Assembly (NCBI GenBank): GCA_963702995.1
Contig: OY969783.1
Location: 5,270,001-5,334,000 of the forward strand
DNA from: MFD04580-c1 sp963702995
GTDB lineage: Bacteria > Planctomycetota > Phycisphaerae > Tepidisphaerales > Tepidisphaeraceae
Length of the DNA: 64,000 nucleotides
Reading direction: 5' to 3'
In this document: one piece after another, positions 38,804-47,988 of the stretch
How positions within the stretch are numbered: position 1 is the first letter of the stretch
Layout: each line of letters starts with the position of its first letter
Translations under genes and position numbers: made by a program
The notes under the pieces: generated by a model
What the model saw: the letters and a program-made list of their open reading frames with translations, nothing else
What the model was told of the DNA's origin: nothing
Database searches by the model: none

Positions 38804-39336
38804 ATGATCTTCTACGGCACTCCCTATAGTATCGAAAAGCGGCTCGGTCGGGCTTACAACACATTCATGGTGTTGCTTCCTCAACCGATGGATTTCGGAT
38901 GCCTGTCTGATGGTGATACAATGTTCACAACCCCTGATTATGGGCACCTGATTCAGCGTGTGGTCGAGGAAACCCCCGCCTGTCGCTTGTTTTATGCGCG
39001 CGCAACCGCATCGCCTGCCCTTGGCAGCGAGATGCTACAATTCAGTGTGATGACATCCGTCGGCATCGCGAGTACGGTAGACGACTGGCTGGGTTGCACG
39101 CTACGGCGGTTCGAGACGTACCCCGAAACTCGGTCCCCGGCTCGGGCTTCCTGATGCTGATCCGCAAGGATCTCTGGTGCGATGTACCTTTCAGAGAAGG
39201 TGGGATGCTGGATGTGGACTGGGATTTTTATCGACGGGCGGTAGCCAGGGGTGAACGCGTACTGTTGATGTTGGGAGTCTATCTCTACCATTGGTATCGT
39301 GGTGGCGACCGTGAGGATGTTACCCATCTCAAATGA
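38804..39336 (+). CDS. Short GT-A glycosyltransferase, single-base frameshift
   Basis: Two frames (38804-39154 and about 39000-39336) together make a protein of about 177 aa. Part one: MIFYGTPYSIEKRLGRAYN, then FGCLSDGDTMFTTPDYGHLIQRVVE with DGD as the likely metal site. Part two: NRIACPWQRDA, LHATAVRDVP, SGFLMLIRKDLWCDVPFREGGMLDVDWDFYRRAV, LMLGVYLYHWYR. The frame is lost in a GCGCGCGC stretch near 39000; restoring one base gives continuous protein. Sugar unknown. Either a recent pseudogene or a sequencing indel. Confidence 0.6.
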
Positions 39337-39447
39337 ACAAATGAACAAGGGTGATACTCGGGACGCTAGGTCTGCATCAATGACGTCGATCCACTTGACC
39401 GAGAGCGAGTAGAGCCGATCGGTGGCTTGTTTCGGGCAGGGACGAAT

Positions 39448-40056
39448 ATGAGTACGGCCATTCAGTTTACCGCACAAAACGGCGAAGACCGTTGGATGTG
39501 GGAACACCGAGTTGAGTTGTGCCTCCCTCCCTACGGAGTCTATGTGGAGGTGGGGGCAGCGGATGGACTGAAGTTTAGTAATACGTGGTGGTTGGAGCAA
39601 TTGGGATGGAAGGGCTTGTGCATCGAGCCCGATCAGCGGTTTGAACCTCGCTTATCGTTAAACCGCAAATGCCTTATTGAGCATTGTGCTATTGGTAAGG
39701 AATATGGCACGGCGAGCCTCCGTTTGATGAGCGATCCAACTCTTTCCGGGCTCGTTAGGCCTGGCTTCCCCCGAGTCAACGTGTTGGTTGTTACGCTCGA
39801 CCATCTCCTTCGGAAGCATGCGTTGGAAAGCGTTCACGTTCTCAGCATCGATACCGAGGGAACGGAGCTCGATGTCTGGAACTCGTTCGACCATAGTAAA
39901 GTCCGACCGAACGTCGTGGTGCTCGAATGGCTTACTCGTGGGCTTGTCGAACACTCCGAGCGCGTAATTCAGGCTCTTCGCTCATCCGAATACGAACTCG
40001 CAGTCACTCTTGGAGCGAACCACATTTTCGTCCCGAGCAATCAGCGGATCGGATAA
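39448..40056 (+). CDS. FkbM-family methyltransferase
   Basis: 202 aa from the ATG at 39448 (AGGGA upstream). Rossmann methyltransferase: motif I VYVEVGAADGLKFSN, CIEPDQRF acidic loop, then LSIDTEGTELDVWNSF, the typical FkbM DxEGxE block, and PNVVVLEW. FkbM enzymes O-methylate sugars or polyketides using SAM. Here it probably caps or decorates the glycan made by the neighbouring transferases. Confidence 0.85.
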   Translation: MSTAIQFTAQNGEDRWMWEHRVELCLPPYGVYVEVGAADGLKFSNTWWLEQLGWKGLCIEPDQRFEPRLSLNRKCLIEHCAIGKEYGTASLRLMSDPTLSGLVRPGFPRVNVLVVTLDHLLRKHALESVHVLSIDTEGTELDVWNSFDHSKVRPNVVVLEWLTRGLVEHSERVIQALRSSEYELAVTLGANHIFVPSNQRIG

Positions 40057-40095
40057 GGTGCCGACCCGTAGGCTCTAATTAACTAGTGGACCGTC

Positions 40096-40815
40096 TCAGG
40101 CACCACAATTCGAGCCCCGAATCGCACGAACAATCTCTATCCCTCGCTTCCAAAAGGAGTCGCGATCCGAGTAATGTCTCCCTGCCGTACTGAGTGCGTG
40201 CGGACACGGCAATTCCTCAACATTCATTAGTTGATGTACATCCCCGAACGTCGGCGTCAGAAAGATTTTGCGGTCACTAAATGCGTGAATAGCCAACGCG
40301 AGGACCATGTCATCTTCACGAGGGTGCGGAATACCGAGCCTACGTTGAAAGCGCGTCAGATTGACAAGTTCTTCAGATCGCACACAGTACCCGCGAACAA
40401 GCATGTCTACTGGAATAAAAGCTTCTTCTTGGCGGGGCACGTTCCTTCCATCGTATTTTTCGCGTACCAGCCTGCCGATTTGCCCAAGTGCCGCCGCCTC
40501 GTTGAAGTGCTCCATCGCCGAAGTGAAGTGTTCTATGGCTTTGACGCCCGGGAGCATGTCATCGTCGTGAAAGTACGTATATTTATGAGTGTAGTTGGCC
40601 GACGGTATAAATCGCGTAAACGGCCCATAATTCTCGCGGAAGCGGTAGACGTTATCCGCCTCCTTTAACGTTTCGCTCTCAAGTGCGAACTCTCCTTGGC
40701 CGGCCTCGCAGATCGTAAGGGCGCAGTCTATCGACTGCGCTCTGAATCGCTCGATGATCCGTTTCACATTCGCGGGCCGCTTCCAATTTGTGATTACGAC
40801 CTCAACGTCGCGCAT
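40096..40815 (-). CDS. Glycosyltransferase, GT-A fold (family 2/64-like)
   Basis: 239 aa. Begins VEVVITNWKRPANVKRIIERFR as in GT2/GT64 enzymes, with a DxD-type metal site in YTYFHDDDMLPG (about residue 85). The C-terminal half contains IPHPREDDMVLALAIH, a second acidic cluster. On the opposite strand to the other transferases, convergent with the FkbM gene. The sugar donor is unknown. Confidence 0.7.
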   Translation of the reverse strand: MRDVEVVITNWKRPANVKRIIERFRAQSIDCALTICEAGQGEFALESETLKEADNVYRFRENYGPFTRFIPSANYTHKYTYFHDDDMLPGVKAIEHFTSAMEHFNEAAALGQIGRLVREKYDGRNVPRQEEAFIPVDMLVRGYCVRSEELVNLTRFQRRLGIPHPREDDMVLALAIHAFSDRKIFLTPTFGDVHQLMNVEELPCPHALSTAGRHYSDRDSFWKRGIEIVRAIRGSNCGA

Positions 40816-40985
40816 TTAGCCCACCTGAATTTTCCGCCTCCCGCGCATGGCGACCTCCGAAAACCCGTCCAACGGACGTTCACGGCTGAATTGCGCTGCG
40901 TACAGAACGTGTGCTGAAAAGCTTAACGCTGCTAAAGAGCCGTTCGGGAATGCGAGCCAGTTCCAGTTGCTTTCGACATCAGCTC

Positions 40986-43304
40986 TTACGCAGCGGCCAT
41001 GCGCCACCGGGTGCGACGCTCGTAATTGTTGCTGGTCAGCACGATCGCCTGCCGCTTCTCGTAGCGCTCAGCGATCACCTGGAAGACCAGGCTCGTCTGC
41101 GTGGCATCGAGCGAGAGGTTTTCCACCTCGTCGATGATCAGCAGGCTGGGCCGCACGAGGTTTTTCAGCTCTTGGTGCAGCCGATTTTCCTTCGTGAGCT
41201 TGGTGAGCCGGCGGGCCAGTTCCACGGCGCTGTCCGGGTTCAGCTCCTTGGCCTTTGCCTCGACGAGGGTGTTATCGATCACCAGCACGAGGCCGGGCAC
41301 GAGATCGTCGGCGCTCTTGCCGCCGGCATGGCTTTTGATTTCATTCTGCTGCCTGTCAGGCATTTCCGATGACAGGCGAGCGAGCTTGCCGGCCAGCGCC
41401 GACACGGCGTCGGAGTCGGTACCACCGGCCTTCACGTAATCGAGCACCTGCTTGAGCGATTTGGCCGGCTGACGAAAGGGGACCACGGCGTCAATGATCA
41501 CAAAACGCGTCTTCGACACATGTTTCCCCGGTTGCGCCCGAGTCATGCCTTTGGGCGCATCGGCCCCGATAACCCGCACGCCGCGGCCATTCATCTGCTC
41601 GAAGTAGTTGCTGCTCCTGATCGACCGCATGAAGAACACGATTTCGACCGGCTTGACTTCAGTGCCGGTGGCGATCATGTCCACGGTGACCGCAATGCGC
41701 GGATTAAAGGAATTCCGGAAGGCAACGAGCACGTCCTCGCCGGTTTTGCCCTTAATCTTCTCGTAGCGGACGACCTCCCGTTCCTTGCCATCGGGATCTT
41801 TTACCTTGTCGGTGACGCGCATGACGCCCGTGCGATAGGTAATCTTCTGGCAGAAGTCGTTCCCTCGACCGAACTCCTCCCGCACGATGCGGACAATGTC
41901 GTCGGCGTGCGAATCGTCCTTTGCGAAGATAATCGTTTTCGGCACTTCATTCCGGCCGGGGAATATTTCGGTGAACAGCCGATCCCGGAAGGCCTGAACC
42001 ACGGTGCGAATCTGGTCCTCGGCAACAACGGCACGGTCGAGATCATCAGCCGAATACGGCAGATCCTGATCCAATTCTTCCTGCCGTTCAGCGCGAGTCT
42101 TGCGGCTACGCTTGCCGACAAAGAAGCCGGCATCGACCTTCGAGCCTTGTCCGGTGATTCTGGTTATGATCTCGTACACGTCATACGGCACGTTCACCCG
42201 GTCGGCCACGGCCTGCTCGTGCGTGTACTCCATCACCAGGTTCTGATTGAAGAATCCGATGGTCTGTTTGCTGGGGGTGGCGGTCAGGCCGATCAGAAAC
42301 GCGTCGAAGTATTTCAGTACGTCGCCCCACACGCTGTAGATCGAGCGGTGGCATTCATCAATGATGATCGCGTCGAAGAACTCTGGCGGAATTGCCGGGT
42401 TGTATGTGATTGGCACCGGCGGCTTCTTGAACGCGCCAGGGCCCTCGTACGCCGACCGCTCTTCGTCTTCGTCGGCGAGATCCGGTTGCCCCGTCAGCAC
42501 CGAATAAAGACGCTGAATCGTCGTGATGATTACCCGGTTCACCGGATCGAAGTGATTGCGCCGGGGAAAGGCGATATTGTACAGCTTGTCGAACGTGTGC
42601 CGTTCTCCCGGCGGCTGGAGCTGCTGAAATTCCTTGAGCGTCTGGATGCCAAGGTTCGTTCGGTCAACGAGGAAGCACACGCGGCGTGCGTGACCGTATT
42701 TGATCGCCCGGTACGAAATGTTTGTGGCGGTGAACGTCTTTCCAGACCCCGTGGCCATCTGAATCAGCGCCTTGGGTTTGGCCAGACTCAGCGACTTCTC
42801 CACGTTGACGATCGCGGTGTGCTGCTTTGGCCACAGCCCGTCGGCGGGCACTGCGGGCATTTCGCGGAGCCAAGCCCGCAAGGGCTTCTCTTCCTGCACC
42901 ATCTCGCGGAGCGTTTCAGGGCGATGGAACGCGAAAATGTCGCGGCTGCGAGCGTGCGGCTCCATCCAGTTGGTGAACTGGCTGATTTGGCCAGTTGATT
43001 CGTATTGGAACGGCAACGGGCGGTGCCATGCCGGCAATTTCGCCGCCAGGCCATCCGCATAGCTGGCCGACTGGCCCTCGACACCCTTAAGCGTGTGACC
43101 GACGGGCTTTGCCTCGACCACGCCGATCGCCTTGCCATCGACGTACAGGAGGTAATCGGCCTGACCGTGGGCGCCGGGGAATTCGGTGACCGCCAGCCCA
43201 GGACCAGCACCAAGATTCATGTGTTTGAATGTCTGGACGATCCACCCCGACGCCTTTAAGTGGGCATCAATCAGCTCGCGAGCTTGTTCTTCCGGCGTCG
43301 GCAT
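40986..43304 (-). CDS. Type I-like restriction R subunit (HsdR), C-terminus replaced by IstB-like sequence
   Basis: 772 aa. Residues 1-120 carry the N-terminal nuclease region (FPGAHGQADYLLYVDGKAIGVVEAKPVG: D...ExK). Residues about 155-620 form a superfamily 2 helicase: Walker A MATGSGKTFTA, DEAH-type IIDECHRSIY, motif III LTATPS, motif VI MNGRGVR. At about residue 700 the sequence changes to HQELKNLVRPSLLIIDEVENLSLDATQTSLVFQVIAERYEKRQAIVLTSN, which is the Walker B region of IstB, the ATPase of IS21 elements, then ends after 15 residues. The HsdR is thus C-terminally truncated and chimeric. No HsdM/HsdS is present; its divergent neighbour is a different N6-methylase. Confidence 0.78.
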   Translation of the reverse strand: MPTPEEQARELIDAHLKASGWIVQTFKHMNLGAGPGLAVTEFPGAHGQADYLLYVDGKAIGVVEAKPVGHTLKGVEGQSASYADGLAAKLPAWHRPLPFQYESTGQISQFTNWMEPHARSRDIFAFHRPETLREMVQEEKPLRAWLREMPAVPADGLWPKQHTAIVNVEKSLSLAKPKALIQMATGSGKTFTATNISYRAIKYGHARRVCFLVDRTNLGIQTLKEFQQLQPPGERHTFDKLYNIAFPRRNHFDPVNRVIITTIQRLYSVLTGQPDLADEDEERSAYEGPGAFKKPPVPITYNPAIPPEFFDAIIIDECHRSIYSVWGDVLKYFDAFLIGLTATPSKQTIGFFNQNLVMEYTHEQAVADRVNVPYDVYEIITRITGQGSKVDAGFFVGKRSRKTRAERQEELDQDLPYSADDLDRAVVAEDQIRTVVQAFRDRLFTEIFPGRNEVPKTIIFAKDDSHADDIVRIVREEFGRGNDFCQKITYRTGVMRVTDKVKDPDGKEREVVRYEKIKGKTGEDVLVAFRNSFNPRIAVTVDMIATGTEVKPVEIVFFMRSIRSSNYFEQMNGRGVRVIGADAPKGMTRAQPGKHVSKTRFVIIDAVVPFRQPAKSLKQVLDYVKAGGTDSDAVSALAGKLARLSSEMPDRQQNEIKSHAGGKSADDLVPGLVLVIDNTLVEAKAKELNPDSAVELARRLTKLTKENRLHQELKNLVRPSLLIIDEVENLSLDATQTSLVFQVIAERYEKRQAIVLTSNNYERRTRWRMAAA

Positions 43305-43487
43305 CGTGGGGACCGTGTGAACGTGATGCGATTATCGGCGACAACCATCCCTTCTGCCAGTGGTTGCGGTGCAAAAGTTCTCCAATGCGTTTTGATGCGC
43401 GGCCCAAACCACACCGGCGTGTTTCTCGTTGCACATCGCACCGCATTCGGGTAGTGTGGCGCCAGTTCATTTGCGATCGGAGCACCT

Positions 43488-46400
43488 GTGGTCAGCGGCT
43501 ATCTCACCACCTCAACCGTTTCAAAAGTCACGGGAGCAAGTTTACGGGTGCTTGACTATTGGGCACGCACACGACTGCTTGCGCCTTCCGGACAGGACGC
43601 CCAAGGGAAGGGAACGCGTCGCGGATACACCTTCCAGGACTTGGTGGCAATCCTGACCATAACGAAACTTCGCGAACGCAACTGCCCCCTTCAGCAGATC
43701 CGAGTTGCCGTCAAGTATCTCAAAGCAAACTACCCGAAACTTGCTACCTCCGAAGCCCTTTCCCGGCTAACGCTAATCACGGACGGCAAAGAGGTGTACC
43801 TGCTGACGGACGAGCAGCAAGTAATGAACATCGTCACCAAGCAATGGGTCTGGAGCGTTCCGCTTGGACTGCTCATCAGCGAGGCCAGTCAAAAGGTTAA
43901 AGCGTTGCCGCAGGAATGGCGGGAAACGGTGAAAGTGTCGGGTCAGTCGTTCCACTTATTGGTCAGTCAGGATGCCAACGAAAGCGGCTATTCCATCGAA
44001 TGTCGAGAATTGCCAGGATTGCTTGAGCACGTCACGACGCCGGATCAAGCACCGGCAAAGGCTAAACAGACGATTGCGACGCTGCTGAAGGTTCCGAGAG
44101 CGCCGGCAGCGGCGAACCCGCGCCAGTCAGGGCGAGGCGGTTGCGTGATCGGGAGAACGGAAGTGGCGAATACCGACCTGATCGAAAAGCTCGCATTTGA
44201 TCGCTCGCCGAACTTCTTGCGAGCGGGCGATCCTGCGCTTGCAACTGCTCCGGGATACGGACACGTGTTTCGCCGTGCTACCGCGGAGCCAGGGCTGTTG
44301 GGCGTCTACACATTACGTCCGACTAAAAGTACGGCCAATACTCCCGCGATTCCAACGCTCTACGTTTGCCACGCTCAAACAGAGGGTGAGGCCGACCGCA
44401 TCCACCAGCTCGTCTGGAACCAAGATGTCGTTCCCTTTCTCATTGTTCAGTCACCCCGAAACTTCCGACTTTATTCGGGCTTTGAGTACGATCACAGGCC
44501 GGAGTTTCAGGCACGCAACCTTTTGCGGGAATTCAACACTGCCGCAGAATTAAGCGACGCTGGCTTTCACGCTGATGCAATTGATGACGGGACGCTCTGG
44601 CGACGCTGGGGACGACAGGTTCGTCCTGAATCACGCGTAGACTGGCGGTTGCTCGACAATCTGAAAACACTCGACAGGTGGCTGCAAAAGCACGGACTGA
44701 AATCCGAAGCATCACATGCGCTGATCGGCAAATACGTTTATTTATACTATCTGCGACACCGCGGCATTCTTTCGGACAGAAAGCTGGATTTATGGCAGAT
44801 CCAGCATTCACAGGTATTCGGCCGAACTGCCAATGTCGCCGGATTAAGAGCGGTAACTGAGCAGCTCGACGCTTGGCTGAACGGGGGCGTCTTTCCCATT
44901 GAATTTGGTAAAGGTGGAGCTCCCTCTGATGAGCATGTACAGCGTGTAGCCGCAACATTCGCTGGCGATGATCCTGCTGAGGGTGACGAGTGGCAGCTTC
45001 ATTTAGACTTTCAGGCGTACGATTTTTCGTATATTCCCATTGAAACCCTGTCGGTCGTCTATGAGCAGTTTCTTCACGCGCCGGCGGCGGGAGGGCGTTC
45101 TCGGGGCAAGGATGCCGGAGCTTATTACACACCGATTCCCGTTGTTAACTTCATGTTGGCCGAGATGGAGGACCGCCGCCCCTTGCAACGCGGTGTTCGG
45201 GTGCTCGATCCGTCGTGTGGTTCGGGAGCATTTTTGGTCCAATGCTACCGACGACTTATTGAGCGTGAATTCCCTGCCACGGGAACGCCGCCGCGTCCCG
45301 TCCAGCTTCGCGAGCTATTGCAGCGGAGCATTTTTGGTGTCGACCGGGATGGCGACGCGTGCAGTGTCACCGAGCTGTCACTCGTGATGACATTACTCGA
45401 CTATTGCGATCCGCCCGACCTCGAAGACGGTACGCGTTTCAAACTGCCAACGTTAAGAAACGAAAACATCATTGAGGAGAATTTTTTCTCCACCGAACGG
45501 GATTGCTGGGAGGCGTTGGGCCGTCGGAAATTTGAGTGGATAGTAGGTAATCCCCCATGGAAGAAACTCAATCCTAATGAGTTAAGTCGCGACGACCAGC
45601 CCGTATGGGACTGGATGCAGGAGCAAGAGGCGCGGGGCACGCCGATCGGTGCAAATCAGATTGCAGAAGCTTTCGCATGGGAAATCAAGCGATACCTCGC
45701 TGACACGGGTCATGCGGGTTTACTGTTGCCGGCGATGATCCTGTTTGAAGAACATTCGCGCGATTTCCGGGCCAAGTTCTTCCGACAGTTTCAAGTGTAC
45801 TCCGTTGCAAATTTTTCAAACCTCGCGGAAGTTCTTTTTGCCGGCAGGTCGCGTGTACCCGCAGCGGCTTTCTTCTTTGGGAAGCGGGAAGAGACTCTTT
45901 CCACTGCCAATGCCGAGAGCATTTCCACATACACGCCCCTCGTGGCCAATCAGGAGCCGACACGGCCCGTTGTAGAGAATAAACGCAACGAAACGTGGAG
46001 CCTCCTTCTGAATGCGAGCGAAGTTCGCGACATTCCGTTGTCTGACGTATTTGAAGGAAATGCCCTACCATGGAAACTCGCGACCTGGGGAACACATCTT
46101 GACGCTCGGCTGCTCGAAAAGGTTGCTAGTCGGTTCGGCACGTTGCGAAAAATGGAGGCCGACAAAGTACTTCTATTGGCCGAAGGCCCTCAATTCCGAG
46201 CCCATTCTTCGGGTCACCTCAAATTTTGCGATGAAGCCGTAGATAAAAAGCGATTAGATACTCAGGTTCTGAAGCGGTTGCGTCGTATTTTCGCTTTTCC
46301 GGGCCATGCCATCGTAGAGAATACGGATTTCTATATTCGTCGCGGCCAAATCACCGGTCTCCCGGTTTGCCGGCCGCCGCATGTTATCGTCAGTGCGGCA

Positions 46401-46829
46401 CGCAACTTTGCTGTCTACAGTGAAGAATATCTACTGGTGCCGCCCCGACAAATCGGTATTGCCAGCCCGGAAGAGGATTCTGTGCTCCTCAAGGCAACAA
46501 CCTTGTTTTTAAACTCTGATTTTGCCTATTACCATCAGGTACTGACTTCAAGCCAGTTGGGCATTAAGCGTCCGGTGGCCACTCTTGATTCATTGCGCGA
46601 CCTGCCGACGCCAATCCCCGAACTATCACGCGCGACCCTTGAGAGTTGGTCGGCGCTGCATGATCGTCTTGTTCTGGCGTCACGCCGACAGTTTGCCCGC
46701 GAAGGTGGCAGAGACGCCACGCTCTTCGAGCCGGCCACGCCTAAGGGCGAGAACATGCAAGACCTTCTCTTGGAGCTAAACCAGCTCGTTAACGAATCGC
46801 TAGGCTTTCGGCCCGGGAGCGAGCCCTAG
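43488..46829 (+). CDS. N6-adenine DNA methyltransferase with N-terminal MerR-like and HicB-like domains
   Basis: 1113 aa from a GTG with GGAG upstream. Residues about 1-85: MerR-like winged helix (YLTTSTVSKVTGASLRVLDYWARTRLLAP...GYTFQDLVAILTITKLRE). Residues about 150-205: HicB-like fold (FHLLVSQDANESGYSIECRELPGLLEH). Residues about 250-560: a region of R-M type IIG character. Methylase motifs: DPSCGSGAF (motif I, near residue 574) and VGNPPWKKL (motif IV, near 688), as in N6-adenine methylases. The C-terminus has a target-recognition look (PTPIPEL). It could both methylate and repress its own operon. First gene of an operon running to 52690. Confidence 0.8.
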   Translation: MVSGYLTTSTVSKVTGASLRVLDYWARTRLLAPSGQDAQGKGTRRGYTFQDLVAILTITKLRERNCPLQQIRVAVKYLKANYPKLATSEALSRLTLITDGKEVYLLTDEQQVMNIVTKQWVWSVPLGLLISEASQKVKALPQEWRETVKVSGQSFHLLVSQDANESGYSIECRELPGLLEHVTTPDQAPAKAKQTIATLLKVPRAPAAANPRQSGRGGCVIGRTEVANTDLIEKLAFDRSPNFLRAGDPALATAPGYGHVFRRATAEPGLLGVYTLRPTKSTANTPAIPTLYVCHAQTEGEADRIHQLVWNQDVVPFLIVQSPRNFRLYSGFEYDHRPEFQARNLLREFNTAAELSDAGFHADAIDDGTLWRRWGRQVRPESRVDWRLLDNLKTLDRWLQKHGLKSEASHALIGKYVYLYYLRHRGILSDRKLDLWQIQHSQVFGRTANVAGLRAVTEQLDAWLNGGVFPIEFGKGGAPSDEHVQRVAATFAGDDPAEGDEWQLHLDFQAYDFSYIPIETLSVVYEQFLHAPAAGGRSRGKDAGAYYTPIPVVNFMLAEMEDRRPLQRGVRVLDPSCGSGAFLVQCYRRLIEREFPATGTPPRPVQLRELLQRSIFGVDRDGDACSVTELSLVMTLLDYCDPPDLEDGTRFKLPTLRNENIIEENFFSTERDCWEALGRRKFEWIVGNPPWKKLNPNELSRDDQPVWDWMQEQEARGTPIGANQIAEAFAWEIKRYLADTGHAGLLLPAMILFEEHSRDFRAKFFRQFQVYSVANFSNLAEVLFAGRSRVPAAAFFFGKREETLSTANAESISTYTPLVANQEPTRPVVENKRNETWSLLLNASEVRDIPLSDVFEGNALPWKLATWGTHLDARLLEKVASRFGTLRKMEADKVLLLAEGPQFRAHSSGHLKFCDEAVDKKRLDTQVLKRLRRIFAFPGHAIVENTDFYIRRGQITGLPVCRPPHVIVSAARNFAVYSEEYLLVPPRQIGIASPEEDSVLLKATTLFLNSDFAYYHQVLTSSQLGIKRPVATLDSLRDLPTPIPELSRATLESWSALHDRLVLASRRQFAREGGRDATLFEPATPKGENMQDLLLELNQLVNESLGFRPGSEP

Positions 46830-46882
46830 TCGAGGACCTTGTCCATGTACGGCTGCAACTTGATGATGGCAAGCTTGGCAAA

Positions 46883-47296
46883 GTGGCCGTTGACCCGCCT
46901 ACGACCGCGCACCTCAGGCGATATGGTAAGCGTCTGAAGTCCGAGCTTGACGTGTTTCTCGGTGATGAGCTTCCCAAACGCTATGACGTCAACATCGTTC
47001 ACGACGCCTACACCGGCATGGTGCAGCTCACCTTGCTGAAGCAAGATGAGCCAACCAATGTCGATGTCTTCGCAGCGGACGACGAAACCGCAGTCGAACT
47101 CGAAAAAACGCGACAGCGCTTGCGCCGCAAGCACGCGCAATGGGTTTATTTCAATCGTAATTTGCAGATCTTCGACAGTCGTCGGACCTATCTATTCAAA
47201 CCGATGCAACGATTCCACTGGACGGAAAGCCAGGCCATGTCCGATGCGGCGGAAGTCATTTCCCGCACGCTGGCACGACGGGGGGATCGAACTTGA
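46883..47296 (+). CDS. Hypothetical defence-operon protein
   Basis: 137 aa from a GTG. The same frame is open and protein-like for about 20 codons upstream (VEDLVHVRLQLDDGKLGKV) back toward the methylase stop but has no standard start codon there, so the N-terminus may be longer with an unusual start. Small alpha/beta protein, no known motif. It overlaps the next gene by 4 bases (TTGA), so it belongs to the operon. Confidence 0.5.
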   Translation: MAVDPPTTAHLRRYGKRLKSELDVFLGDELPKRYDVNIVHDAYTGMVQLTLLKQDEPTNVDVFAADDETAVELEKTRQRLRRKHAQWVYFNRNLQIFDSRRTYLFKPMQRFHWTESQAMSDAAEVISRTLARRGDRT

Positions 47297-47961
47297 TAAA
47301 CACCGAAGCCCAGGACATTGATGACGAATTATCCGCTGACGCACCCGACATCCGCGGCGTGTTTGTAAGCCGAGTGCACCAAGTTCTTCAAGAGGGATAC
47401 TCGCGGCTGAACGCGAAATCACACCAAGCAACTGCGGAGCCGGCCATTACTGGAGAGCTTGTACGGTCCATGAAGTCGTATCTTCGGGACCTTTCGTCGC
47501 CAGAATGGGCGGACCATTTCAGCGTCCACGATGATCCGCCCGTCAATGACGACATTCGCTTTGGCAAGGATCGACACCGCATTGACATTCGCGTAGATGG
47601 AGCAAAGCCTCGCCCTGGGGCTTCCTTTGCCTTTGAAGCAAAGCGGCTAGCAACCGGATTTCCGGTCGCCAAATATGTCGGCGACCAAGGGTTAGGCTGC
47701 ATTATTCGCGGCGATTATGCACGGGACGAGAATGATGCCGGAATGATCGGTTACGTTCAGGAAAAGGATGCGAATCACTGGGCTGGCGAAATCCAGAGCG
47801 CGATAAAAGCGGATCAAGGAAAATTTCAGGTGAGCGAATCTGGTTGGTGGGCCTCACATAGCTTTTCGAATGGCCCTGCGCATTTGTTTCGCTCGATTCA
47901 CTCTCGCGCAACGGTAGGCAGAGAAGTGACCATTTACCATTCACTTTTGTTCTTTGGGTAA
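47293..47961 (+). CDS. PD-(D/E)xK-type nuclease-like protein
   Basis: 222 aa from a TTG that overlaps the stop of the previous gene; GGGGGA lies upstream. The core HRIDIRVDG...FAFEAKRL has the D (residue 98) and ExK (residues 115-117) of the PD-(D/E)xK nuclease fold. No helicase or recognition domain. It could be the cleaving component of the methylase module, or act with QatA. 27 bases separate it from qatA. Confidence 0.55.
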   Translation: MINTEAQDIDDELSADAPDIRGVFVSRVHQVLQEGYSRLNAKSHQATAEPAITGELVRSMKSYLRDLSSPEWADHFSVHDDPPVNDDIRFGKDRHRIDIRVDGAKPRPGASFAFEAKRLATGFPVAKYVGDQGLGCIIRGDYARDENDAGMIGYVQEKDANHWAGEIQSAIKADQGKFQVSESGWWASHSFSNGPAHLFRSIHSRATVGREVTIYHSLLFFG

Positions 47962-47988
47962 CTTCTAAATTGGCGGAAGGACGTCAAC

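Noticed and set aside
40986..46829. A complete type I restriction-modification set
   Set aside because: Only an HsdR-like gene is present, divergent from a differently built methylase; no HsdS is visible.
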